A DNA stretch of 64,000 bases from Hydractinia symbiolongicarpus (taxonomy: Eukaryota; Cnidaria; Hydrozoa; Anthoathecata; Hydractiniidae): the NCBI RefSeq assembly GCF_029227915.1, contig NC_079881.1, positions 22,233,501 to 22,297,500 on the forward strand. The letters are read 5' to 3'. The notes beneath the pieces are model-generated. The model made no database searches. It was not told where the DNA came from and worked only from the letters and a program-made list of their open reading frames with translations. Position 1 is the first letter of the stretch, and each line of letters starts with the position of its first letter. Both the position numbers and the translations under genes were made by a program. Shown piece by piece: positions 13,801 through 24,913 of the stretch.

Positions 13801-15224
13801 CCTAAAATCTTCTCGGCCAGACTAAATCCGAATTTTTTCCTCAGCAACTTAGCCAAGATAAAAAAAAATGTTACTTTTAAAAATATTATATTTTTTACAG
13901 CTGTTTTCACTATTAATCATATTGTACAAGTAATATTTTATAAGTATTTATTATATTTAGTGCAAACATGACATAGTCAAGGCCGACGATGCTCTTACAA
14001 AAGTAAAACAAGACACTGGATTACATGAAATGGAAAAAGAAGTGGATAAATGGATCAATGACATGAAAGTATCAGCTTCTGGTAACGTACTTTTATATCG
14101 CGTGAATCAAACTGGTCGGTTTCCTTCAGAGAGTTAAACTGCTTTATCTCGTTTAGGGTTCTTATCAAATGCAGTTAACAGAAAACTAACCTCCAACGAA
14201 AAGTTTGTTTTGTTGCTAGATGATATGCAACATTTGCCCTGTGCTGCTCCATTTCTTGTACTTCTTGATGGTTTGCATTTTCCGAAGACCATAAAAAAAG
14301 GATATTATTATCGATTCCTTGAGTTTGGGCTGGAAGAAAAGCAACATGAACTTCAAAGGCTTCTGAATATACCAGCTTGTATAGAATCCATTCTGGAATC
14401 GTATTCACTGCTTAAAAATGATATATGGAAACCGATATATCAAACAGAAATTGATAAAGCTTTCATGGTAAAAGTGTCTTGGGAATGCAGATCAAAAAAA
14501 TTGCAGGTTAATTGAACAAATTTATTGTTAGTATTATGTACACAAAAGTTAGTGGATTTTTCTATGAAATGGGGAAGCTCTTGTTTATAATAAGAACCCA
14601 GGGGGCTCTCTATTTGAAGTCACATACTAATTAATATTTAGACACAAGTAAAAGACGTCATGTTGTTAGAGCGAAGTTTGGCGTTGCTGATAAGACATTG
14701 AAGGAATTAATCGTTGATTACTGCCGTGTTTATTCAATAGAGAACGTTGAAGAGGTATTTAGATGTTGTGAGACTGGAGAATTTCCTTGGATTGGTATCT
14801 CATCCAGAGGCGAACCTTCAGGTATTATCTATTAAACTCAAAAGTTTAAGTCAATTGACTTTTGGCTAACAATGCCATTATAGCTGGCCTAATCGTACAT
14901 TTTCACTTTATTTATTCAGCTGTTGATCGCCAACTGTGTACTGAACTGACACAAAAAAAACGTCGTCTTGTGGAAGAACGTGAATTACTTACACACGGAG
15001 TATGTCGTACAGAATACAAACAAAAGGCTCGTACTACTGTTGATTTGAGCGAAATTATGCAAGTATTAGTTAAGTTTGTATCACGCCGTCACGGTTTTAA
15101 TTTAATCCATACACACGGAGATTGTCTAACAGGATACAAACAAAAGGCTCGTACTACTGTTGATTTGAGCGAAATTATGCAAGTATTAGTTAAGTTTGTA
15201 CCACGCCGTCACGGTTTCAATTAA
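10841..15224 (+). CDS. KDZ transposase gene, multi-exon, probably damaged
   Basis: This gene should encode the DDE/RNase-H-fold enzyme that cuts and joins the element. I place exons with GT-AG borders at about 10841-11020 (basic), 11136-11241 (acidic), 11325-11681, 11893-11994, 12203-12444, 12597-12736, 12828-12930, 13036-13365, 13482-13599, 13681-13772, 13961-14082, 14156-14505, 14641-14821 and 14920-15224. The third exon has cysteine pairs like a CxC finger. KDZ hallmarks follow in order: CPSC then CHVDGN (12695), DETG with CRH (13110-13140), an ADVMC block (Asp at 13252), a HAKGH block, and TGEETEQVFGYLS (about 13526). These give candidate Asp, Asp and Glu catalytic residues. A TGA near 11656 interrupts the third exon as drawn, so the gene is either disabled there or spliced differently. 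Family assignment is from recalled motifs; exon edges are by eye. Confidence 0.75.
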
Positions 15225-15232
15225 CCAATCCA
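14992..15232 (+). repeat. 120-bp tandem duplication in transposase 3' end
   Basis: A 120-bp unit starting ACACACGGAG occurs at 14992 and again at 15112, and a third partial, diverged copy begins near 15234. Because 120 is a multiple of three, the frame is kept and a 40-residue segment (containing KARTTVDLSEIMQVLVKFV) is repeated. Most differences between the copies are in the first 25 bases. Confidence 0.85.
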
Positions 15233-15640
15233 TATACACGGAAAATGTCGTGCGGTACATATAGAAAAGGCTCTTACTATGTTTGACGCCAGCGTGTACA
15301 TCAATGTTCGCAACGAAATTGGGTCTTAGGTAATTTTGTTCGTTTCACAACCTCAATCTTAATTCTTGCTGACGTCAGCATGGCTTATGTTCCCGACGTC
15401 GCCGGTCATGGCGTTATTTATTCCACTATGCGGATTTTTAAGACATCGTCACCCGCCCTACACATCTCCTAATAAATAAACCTCGCACCCTGTGCTAAGG
15501 AAATTTCTTTGGGCGGTGCTGTTTTGCCACTTGGGAAAATGTGCAAAAAACCGCCATTTTCCGAGAAGATAGAACATGATAGTAGGCATATTAGGATAAA
15601 GATATGTTAGACATATACGACTATTTTGATTATCTTAAAC

Positions 15641-18600
15641 TTTTTTTACAATATTTGTTAAAATTTCTTGAAATCTTTTGCGCAACTCTCAAACCTTCTT
15701 TTATTTGCGCATCAGTAACACCATGCATTCGACGGAAGTGTGTATCAACCCTGTCGTAATACCTAAGGCGAAGAAAGAAAAATATATCAAGAAGATTCGA
15801 TATAAAATTTGATATACGATATACAAACACTACAAAACTAAGTAAGTGTGCAAAAACTTACTTTGCACATAACTTGCATGGTAGCGGCTTTGACGTGGTT
15901 CGATATATTGTAGTCAGGTGGGTATACCTTCGGACTTGTCGTGATTTGAAAAAGAAACCAAGTCTCCGTTTCACACGGTGGACAGCTTCCAAATGTCTGT
16001 CAATTCTGTCACCCATGTAGTTGCAGACAAGGAAAGGGCATCGCACTTTGTATACCTTTCGTCCATTTGCAACATATAATAAAACAGGGTTTTCGTGACC
16101 AAGATGTGACAATAGGTCTCTTGGAATCTCGTTTTTTCTAGTGTTGATAAATTGCAGTGCCTTCAGATAATCTGCGTACCTTTAAAGAGCAAAAATTTGA
16201 ATTAATTTAATGTGATAATTTGTAAGTTGCCTTTTCCACTTTCGCACATCCTTGTCTTCATTAGTATAAACTAACCTTGTCGTGTCACAACCAACAGGTA
16301 TTTCAATTCTGTGTTGAAAAGGTTGCCCTAAAAAAATTAAATATTTAATTAGTTCAGTGTTGTTGTTAAACACAAAGAAATTAACGAGGTTAATATAACA
16401 CTGTGACCTATGCCTTCACTAGTGATTTTGTCCATATGAAATCCACAAGCAAAGCATCAATTAACACACTGAAATATAGTACAAAAGAAACAGTTAAGAA
16501 TTTTACCTGGGTAAAAATTTTTATCCCCTTGTGTATTCAAATTTTAAGCACTCAACTTTTTGGTCACGTGCACTGCCACTCATTACTGAATTGCTTGTTT
16601 TATTTTCACTAAACGATAATGAAAAAGCATTAATATGTTTTGATCAGTACCTCAAAATTTCAGAATAGGCTTGCGTATAATGAATAAATGCTGAACAACA
16701 ACAGACAAAGCTACACTTTCATATTGCAGTCTAAACTCATGCTTAGTTTCACCTTAGTTTAAAAATACTATTTTTCAGAAACACGAGACCTAAATGGGAA
16801 AAAACTTAAAGAAACATTGCCAGCTTAATAGTTGGGAAATATAACAAGACCTTCTAAATCGTACGTACATGCAGCTTATACATGAATTTGAGAAACACGA
16901 GGCTCAAAATGATTAAAAAACTTTGAAAATATTTCAGTCGCAAATAAATGATTTTTTAAGAAACATCGAGCACGCCTTACAAAACTAGTTTTTTATAAAA
17001 AAATAAAAAAATACATGCACGCTTAAAAAGGTCTATCACATTGTTTTGGGTAGATTTAACATACCATAGGGAATATAAGCATAATCAATAAATAAAAAGT
17101 TGGTTTAAAATTGGAAAAAATGTCATGACACCGCTATAGATCAGAGCTTTATATACTTGCAAATGAGATTCATGCATTGAAAATGATATTTTAAGAACAA
17201 GAAAACTTAAAAAGCAGCTTTTTATCCTTCATATCATTTTCAATACACAAATACTTTAAAAAATACTTTATCTACAAAGTGCTTTTAATGCATCATTGCA
17301 TTGTTCAGATATTGTGAACATTCCATTTGCTGAAATAACTTCAAGCTTGTAAAGTATGGTAATGGATGATCCTGGTCGAACTAAATTTTTCCATAATATT
17401 TTGGCATTATAGCTGTTCGCATATTCTCTTTCATTCACTTTATTTAACCAAGCACCTTCCACTTTTCTTGCTGACCATTTTGCAACTCGAAAAAGCCAAA
17501 ATTCTTCTGGATCATCCGGTTGGGAATACACTGGAAAAACATCCCCTACCTGGATTTCTTCTTTGGAAATATGAGATCAGTTGAACAAGATCGTTATATG
17601 AATCGCAGTCACACTTCAGTGAACTTGCATTAGTGTATTTCAGATTTAAAACAAGGGACAGACTACAATTATAACATTTTAATTAATTAGTTTTTTTTTG
17701 CATAGCAATCAACTTCTTAAGTAAAATACATAAAATATAAACATACCAGATAGTCCTTGCACAAAAGATGAAGCTATAAAAAATTAAAATAAATCATTGC
17801 ACAAATGCAATTTTTAAGTTCACAATAAAGAATTAACTAATTATCAATGATTAATAACGAGTTACAAAAATTTCTAGTAAAAGTATTTATCATTTCTTCT
17901 TCAAATGTATATTTATTAAAATAATAGAAGATGGGATTAATTCTAGCTATACCTTGAGGAGCATTATTTGCTTGTTGTTCTGTACTCTCTGATTGTTGTG
18001 GTACTTCATCCACTTGCTGTTCGTGGTTACTGGATTGCTGTCCACTTTCAAGTTCTAAATTACCATCACCTTCCACATCCAAAAGGTGTTCAGGTGACTG
18101 ACTACCAATTTCAACATTGCTGTTACCATTATTGTTGGAAGAATTGTAATCTGTATCCCAAACATATATATATTTAATAAGTAACAATAAAAGTGAGACA
18201 CTAATAATAGCAAAAAGACTTACTTTTAAAATGGCCACGCACAGCTCTCATTAAAAAATCTCCGTACTCCGTCTGGTTGTCTGTAGTTCCAAGAAAACTC
18301 TCTGAAAATCCAGGTGTGGCATAAGAATCAACTACTGTGTTCCTCTTACTCTTGCGAATGTACACAACAAAAGAGTTATAGTTGTGTTGCTGATTGAGTC
18401 CGAGAAGCTAAATGATATTAAATATGTTTTATAATCAATAATAATAATCACGATTCAAATATGTTTAAATGAATGAATCACTTTTCATAACTGTGCAGAC
18501 ACAAAAAATGTGGTGCATAACTGGCATATTTACTGGTAATCCAAACAAAGCCATATACGAAAACAAAGTTACAATGTCAGAAAGCCAGAACATATGCATA

Positions 18601-18865
18601 TTTCATCGCATTCAAAACATTTCTATATAAATAGGATTAGAAAAGACAGACTTGCTACAACAACAGTTTCTCAAATTCTATATCAAGCATTCTTATTCAA
18701 CATTTTTTGCTGAACTCGGTATTTACTGAATTAGGCAGTATGTATCAAATCATCACAGAGCTCGTCCATAAAAATATGAACAAAGGAAAGATAAAAATAC
18801 TGACCTAAATCTAATGGCATAGTGCACAGAAACTTTTTTTCGATGATTTTGTGTTGTTTCTCAAT
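15641..18865 (-). CDS. KDZ-borne accessory gene with C2H2-like fingers
   Basis: Minus-strand exons with consistent splice borders are 18865-18805, 18407-18224, 18150-17953, 17773-17747, a large exon from about 17560 to 17270, about 16330-16276, 16174-15863 and about 15765-15641. Phases match across the first four joins. The product has an N-terminal lysine-rich piece, an Asn/Gln/Ser/Glu-rich linker, a globular segment around PVYSQPDDPEEFWLFRVA, then two finger-like motifs: C-x4-C with a downstream H-x4-H, and CKLC with H-x4-H just before the C-terminus. The large exon is out of frame by one base beside a run of four T, suggesting a frameshift. It converges on the transposase gene, with about 400 bases between them. 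I do not recognise the family; a DNA-binding partner or regulator is inference. An upstream first exon may lie at 20818-20699. Confidence 0.6.
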
Positions 18866-19903
18866 CTAAAAGACGAAAAGGATAAAAAATGGTTAAAAAT
18901 GGTTAAAAATTGTTTATGTTATCAACAAACCATTTTGGTGTTTGTCTTGAGAAATATTGCCAGACCCCTCTCTACTAAACTTAAACATAATCCTTTTACT
19001 TTTTTACTAAAAAAACTCCACCCGTGGCACAACAACTTCGTTTACTTGTTTTTTATAATTTACATAACATATTAGCTACATTGTTAGACATGACATTATT
19101 AAACTGTGAAACCAAGAACATACAAAATTTTTTAAAGGAACACTGTATTAGCTTTCAACATCCTCATACCACAGTTTACTATAATATATCGAGGACATTG
19201 TACCAAATGAAGCCTTTTTTGAGAACTGTATATACGCCAACAAACTAGGTTCATTATATACACCATCGCTATGGATCTACCATTATGTTTTTTATCAAGA
19301 TTAGATGAAGGACTCTTAAGATACAAGGCTCAGTGTCCTGCTCTTAATAAAGTGTTATGTAAGTAACATTCCTGTAACTAGGAAAGTCTAGCACACACAA
19401 TTCCACATCACACAATGTTTTTTTTTAACTTTTCAAATGGATGCAGGCTTTTTTAAGTGAAATTTGGAGGTTTTTTAAAAACACCAAACTTACCCAAAAG
19501 ATTCCCAAGTTTTTATGCCTTTTTATGGTGAATCGGCAACCTCAATAGCAAAGTAGGTACGCAAAAACATAGATTAATTTCATTGTGACGTTATTTGTTT
19601 ACTTTGTAGCGGTAAGCTCTTTGGCTCTGGAATTTGCGTGGTAGGAAAAAAGATGCTAGAATTTGGAGAAGAGAGGTCTTTTCCTGTGGGAACATCGTTT
19701 GAGGTTTTAAACTATTATCGAGTGCGGATTTCTAATTTATTCGAATTCAAGTCCCAACAAAACAATGCCTCTGTGTAACGAAATGGACTGAAAATAACAT
19801 TGCTTCACCTAGTGCCGCAAAAAATTTTCCTGCCACACCAATGCCAGAGCCAAAAGAGGCTGCTGCTGGAAATGTAAGCAACGGAATTCATCTATAAAGT
19901 CGC
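18866..19903. other. KDZ interior without a clear gene
   Basis: Short open frames occur on both strands (for example 19024-19248) but none has a recognisable motif. It may be intron or upstream sequence of the minus-strand gene. Confidence 0.4.
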
Positions 19904-20269
19904 AATACACCTTTACGATAATTCAATTGTACATGAATTCCTACGGCTCTCCATCGTTTTACAATATCGGAAATGGAGGTAAAAAACGTTTTTTTATAAG
20001 AGTTTGTTAGAGACGAAAGCGTGTTTTCTCAAGTTTTTTAACTTCCTTTGTATCAATTTCTTTCAAATTTTCAGGAAACGTTAATAATAATAAGATACAA
20101 CTTATGTGTACTTTTCATTAAAAACAAAAGGCGGCAAGAAAAGTTATCACGAAAGAACGTGTTTTCTCCTTAATAAACTCTTATAAAAGTGTGATGTTTA
20201 CCTCCTCAGATGGCAAAATAAACTGTGATGGAGTGTTAGTTTTCCCGAATTATCGTAAAAGGTGTATTT
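19904..20269. mobile_element. Palindromic MITE-like repeat nested in KDZ element
   Basis: The ends are inverted: AATACACCTTTACGATAATTC at 19904 and its near-complement at about 20247-20269. A second inverted pair lies inside (ATAAGAGTTTGTTAGAGACG near 20000 against AATAAACTCTTATAAAAG near 20172, and GTGTTTTCTC on both arms). The whole 366 bp can fold on itself. No clear target duplication was found, so it may be a foldback sequence belonging to the host element. Confidence 0.55.
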
Positions 20270-20698
20270 TCAAAAAGGCTGCTACGAGAGAGAATTAAAA
20301 AGAATGAAACAAGCAAAATAAGGCCTGCATTGCACTACCATCAACAACAGTTTCATACTGAAAATTTATTAGAAGTTATTGGAAGTCTAGCTAGCTAACT
20401 ATCCCCAGTAAAACAGAGCTTTCTGTAAAGGATATTTAAAGGGCTTCTCTCTACTAGCTAGCTAGCTAGTTAGCTACAGCAGCTAACTTCAACAAAAAAT
20501 ATCTAATTGTTTTGCTAGAGTGGGTTTAATACGGTAACTTAATTAGGTAGTAAAATAATAGCAAGTAGGTATGAGCATTTGGTGAATCAGACAGTAAAAA
20601 ATAAAGGTGAAAAGCTGAAGAATGAGAAAGCCCCTCACTTCACTTCACAATAAAGCTCAGCCTTCACTTGTTGCTTCAATCAGGAAAATTTTTTTACC

Positions 20699-20818
20699 TT
20701 TAGTTTTATTAGCAGTCGATGAAGACGTTGACGTTGTCATTGTGGATGAGGATTCATTTTCAGATGCGGTAGACACACGTGAAGCCATTTTGAAAGTTCC
20801 TGTTCCTTTGGACATGCT
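20699..20818 (-). CDS. Possible first exon of KDZ accessory gene
   Basis: On the minus strand an ATG opens a Ser/Thr-rich frame (MSKGTGTFKMASRVS onward) of about 40 residues ending in NKTK at a possible donor site, AAG followed by GTAAAA. It sits just inside the right terminal repeat, where a promoter and start exon for the minus-strand gene would be expected. Linking it to the exon at 18865 would need a 1.8-kb intron, much longer than the others here. Weak support. Confidence 0.3.
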
Positions 20819-20899
20819 TTAACTTGTACGGCAATATTCAACACGGTTAGTGATGGATGTAATAGCGTACACGGTTGTTGATGAACGTTATTATAACTT

Positions 20900-20975
20900 T
20901 TTAATGATAATCATAAAAGAAACGGCAAATTTGCGTTTTATGAATATCATTAAATCTTTTGGCGCGGATGGGTTG
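20900..20975 (-). repeat. Right terminal inverted repeat of KDZ element
   Basis: Inverted partner of 9548-9622, with the same internal near-palindrome (TTTAATGATAATCATAAAA at 20900). The final base may belong to the target duplication. Confidence 0.85.
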
Positions 20976-21180
20976 GCATAGCAGCAGCACTTTCAAATCA
21001 GGTATTTGGCATAGCCTTATTTACCCAAACTTAATATTGTTATCGCCCTTATTTTTATACACATCATTATTATTTAAAGCATATAAACAGCCAGCACAAA
21101 CATTTCATATATTTACAAACCCATGATCACACAACACAAAGGAAGTATCCATATTTTATTGTGATTAGTAATTCTTTTTA
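20976..21180 (+). pseudogene. Helitron copy A, remnant right of the KDZ insertion
   Basis: Helicase sequence resumes for about 23 bases (GCATAGCAGCAGCACTTTCAAA), then jumps to sequence matching the 3' non-coding region of Helitron copy B (20999 onward against about 52737-52900: GGTATTTGGCATAGCCTTATTT here, GGTATTTGACATAGCTTTATTT there). Copy A therefore lacks about 2.4 kb that copy B has. Whether the deletion came before or after the KDZ insertion cannot be told. Confidence 0.75.
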
Positions 21181-22689
21181 GTAATAGTTTGTCCTTTTTT
21201 TAAAGGTGGACAAGTTGAAAACAGACAGGGAGGGTATTTTTACTTTTTTACATCTTAATATTTTCTTCGTACAGCATGAGGAAAACATTGTGATTAATAG
21301 TTCTTCTTGTCATAAATTTTTGTTTTTTAGGGAGTAGTGGACAAGTCGCAGAAATGCAGGGTAATCATGGAATTAGTATTTTTTATTGTTCTTAAAATTT
21401 TAGAAGGTGAACACGGTATATTTTGCTGTCCTATTTTGTCACCTCCGCCTTTATTATTTTTAATATTTTTTCCCTTCCACATTATTATAACAGAAATATT
21501 ATTGCTTTTAGATAATATATATATATAAAAAACAAGTAAACAAAAAGAAAGAAGGTACGGATATGTTCATAATAAATAGTGTCTATTTTCATTATTTTAT
21601 AATATATCCCATTTTGTTTTATCTTTTTTTAGTTTTGACGTATACAGCTTACGTCGCTAATAGAAAGCAAATCCTGCCCCCTGTCCAATAAATCTTTTAA
21701 GTGGTGGAAAGCACATTGGGGTCAGGATTTACCCAATTTTTTCGTAAAAAAACAAACACCAAAGTCGAAAGCACAAACATCAACACACATACACTGTTCA
21801 AACTCAGTACAACAACTGCACCATTACAAACAACAAATGAGTGTATTAAATTTTTCAATTATTAGATTTTATGTTCGTGTATGTGTTTAGTTTTTTTACT
21901 CTGAGGTATCTAATAATACCGCAACAGCAATTAGTTATTCTATTTGGAATTATTATTTATATCTAAGCAATGTTTACAAACACTGGCTTTGTAAAAAAAG
22001 ATTATTCAAGTTTATTCATTTTTTTTGTTTGTCAGTTGAGTGGTTTATTTTAATGATAATTTATTTTTAATATAGTTATTTATAAGTTATTTTAATAACA
22101 AAAAAAAAATTAATTCAACCAATGTCTTATGGTACATCTTTTTTATAGGAACTCTCAAGGAAGGCCTTTTAACTTTTCAAATTGTTCTTGAATAGATCGT
22201 AATTTTCCTGTGATTTCGTCATTTTTTGTGTAAGTGTAAAGGAGCATTCCCGTACTTCGTGACATTGTCAAAGACTTAAATGTTCTTAAAATGTTATAAG
22301 CTTTCGGGCCTCTGAAGCAATATGTTCAAAAATTTTGTTCTTATGAAAAACTGTTAATGTTTTCTATATTATGTATTCAAACATTAAAATACATTTAGTT
22401 CACTTCAACATTCACTGGTATTATTTATTACTTTTTAGGTTTATGGAGGTTTATGGAAAACAAAATCCCAAGTTTTCTTTTTCGTAACATTATCGTTTTC
22501 GTAAGTTAGTCACGTAAATCACGGGCCTAGTCGACTCTGTAACAGGCAAAAGTGGATGTGTTGTTAGTTTCCTTTGATGTTTCCGAAAAATGCATGCCTA
22601 ATATGTTAAATGTTCTGACGTTACGACGTCAAGAACACTACTTTAACGTGAATAACCTATATTAAATTAATGAAGTCATTACAGTGCAC
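21181..22689. other. No gene recognised
   Basis: Very AT-rich sequence. The left part may still be Helitron 3' flank. I see no coding signal. Confidence 0.45.
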
Positions 22690-23700
22690 CTAAAATTTTG
22701 AGGCCAAATAACTTGGAAACGAGGTGGTGACGTCAATCATTTTTCACCGCGTGGGTAACCAGGGACCACCTGGGACTAATTTGGGTAAGTTTTCAAAACC
22801 CGGGCTCCCGAATCCATTTCGAAAATAAATTCGGGTTTATGGCGTCATCAAAAAACCATTAAACCACAATATTTCTGTAACCGTTTGTCAAATATACATG
22901 ATCCTATACATTTTCTTGAACAGCGTTTCAAGATCTATACGATAAAGGGAACGCGGAAACAAAGTTCCTAAATAATTTCTTTTCTTTATATTTTGGCAGG
23001 TCCTTATGGACGTCAGCAAAAATTTAAAACCTTTACATGTCCTGATACGTTCGTCGAAAGGATATGATTCTATACATTATTTTAATCAGCGTTTTAATCT
23101 CTACCCATTACAGGCAAGTAAATTTCGCTAATTTTAATTGTATATGTACTGCTCAGAGCAAAGCAAGTAAAACAAGCTATTTATCCATTGTCCTTCTATC
23201 TAAATGAAATTCTATAATTTAACAATCTTTTGTTAAAATAATGTTAACGTCAAAAATAACAGTATATTAACATAAGTGAAGCCATTACCGTACACCTTAA
23301 ACTTTGAGCCCAAATAACTTGGAAACGAGGCGGTGACGTCAATGATTTTTCACCGCGTGGGTAGAGAGCACCTTGGACCAATTTGGGTAATTTTCCTAAA
23401 CCTGGATTTCCGAGTCCGTTTCGGAATAGGCGGGTTGATGACGTCATCAAAACCCTTCAAATCCCAATATACAATTTCGTAATCAGCGTTTCAAGATCTA
23501 TACGATGAAGAAGGCAACACATATACAAATTTGTAAAAAAATTTTTTTGGCTTTTGAAGGACTATGCTAACGTTAGCAAAATTTTTAAACTCCTTGGGCG
23601 TTCCTCCAAAACATATGATCCTATAAATTATTTTAATCAGCGCTTTAAGCTCTACACATTTGAGGCAACGTGAAAACAAGGTTCTAAATTATTATTAATT
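22690..23700. repeat. Partly tandem CG-richer repeat, two main copies
   Basis: The segment with AAATAACTTGGAAACGAGG, GACGTCAAT, TTTTTCACCGCGTGGG and an AATTTGGGTAA block occurs at about 22690-22860 and again at about 23290-23450. A second module, centred on AGCGTTTCAAGATCTATACGAT, occurs at about 22920, 23087, 23486 and 23636. The period is about 0.6 kb. TGACGTCATC motifs recur. No coding capacity was recognised, so this is probably a non-autonomous repeat family. Confidence 0.7.
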
Positions 23701-23903
23701 TTATGGATGGGTTTCTGACGTCATCAAAATTCAAATTACGCTTCTTTCTCATTTTTCTCCTGCCTCAGTGGATTTCTCCATGATTTAATTTGTCTATTTT
23801 TTCAATTTTTTATTAATTTTTAAGTTTTATTTTCTTCCTAAATTGACATGAATGATTAATGCGAATAATTGAATTGGAATTTGTGTGGCTTTTTAAAATA
23901 ACT

Positions 23904-24685
23904 AGTCGTTAGCCCGCGGAAAAATCCACGGGTGCGCCCGTCCTTTTTATACTGCATTGCGTGCTTCTCGCTACTTGCGCAACAAGCTTCCATTTTGCGT
24001 GACAGACAGACAGACAGACAGACGTATACGGGTAATATAATATCGATATTGTTTAAATGACAAGCAGAAAACACAGGTACTTCGATGTTCCATATTCCGT
24101 ATTAGAAATTGTGAAGTGAAGTTGCTAACAACATTTGCTTTCGACAAACTCATGCAGCATGGAGGGTAATAAGGGAGTAACGAAAGATCTTATGACATTT
24201 TTACGTTGGGGCCACGATAAGGTGATATGGTATAGAACAAGAGAAGTATCTGGTAGAATGTGTAATTGAGATTTGCTGTAAACTGTGCGCGAAAAATTTC
24301 AAAGGGTTAGTTTAATAAAATTCCAAACGTTCCTAACGCTTTCATTCGGTGATCTGTTGTTACTCAAGCTACACCTAATTATTGACGTAAAAATATAAAT
24401 ATAAAGATATATAATATAATAATATGAAGACAATGAAACTAATTACAGCTCGTTCAAAATTTAACAACTTAATCAATGTTGCAACCCAGACCCCAGGGTC
24501 CCGTAACATGAAACGCAAAATCTTTTTTCGTTTTGCTATCTCATAAAAGAGTAATGGATGGCCGTGGGATCGAGGTTGTGATTTTTTCAACTTTTCCATC
24601 GTCCAATCTACGAAAAGCCGCACAAAACGCAGCAAACAGTATTACTACCAAATATTACTAGTATTATTACTATATATCATTTTGT
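23904..24685 (-). mobile_element. Non-autonomous Helitron, minus strand (3' end clear)
   Basis: On the minus strand the sequence ends CCCGTGGATTTTTCCGCGGG, then CTAACGACTAG followed by T. That is a hairpin a few bases before a CTAG terminus, as expected for a canonical Helitron 3' end inserted before a T. A (GACA)n tract lies at 24000-24023. The 5' end is uncertain; a minus-strand run TATATAGTAATAATACTAG near 24675 resembles the 5' terminus of Helitron B (TCTATATAATAATACGCC). No coding sequence. Confidence 0.5.
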
Positions 24686-24736
24686 GAATTTTCAGCACCC
24701 AAATTCATCCATACTATTGTTGACGTGATCCGTTAA

Positions 24737-24913
24737 AAGGTGGCGGCTGTTATTGCTGGAAAACACTTTATGGCTTTCCTATCTGATGGTTCCCAAGCCC
24801 ATAAGACCGGAAATGAGAAAGAGCTGATACTGGTACGTATTGAAAAAGAGGGGCTTCCTGTGTCTTACGTAGTCCTTCTTCTCGACATGGTGGCTGTCAT
24901 GCTGAAAGTCTGA
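24737..24913 (+). pseudogene. hAT / DUF4371-like transposase fragment
   Basis: About 58 codons (KVAAVIAGKHFMAFLSDGSQ, then HKTGNEKELILVRIEKEGLP) match my recollection of the start of the catalytic region in DUF4371/zinc-finger MYM-like hAT-derived proteins, where FSFLSDGSQ with a K/R-T-G element is conserved. The frame then stops, and a related remnant (GLNSVFEVG) follows in another frame near 24915. No ends were found. A fossil scrap. Confidence 0.5.

Noticed and set aside
17837-18238. 133-codon minus-strand protein with an N-terminal membrane helix
   Set aside because: The hydrophobic start is intron sequence (18223-18151) read through; splicing removes it and joins FK to NYNSSN.
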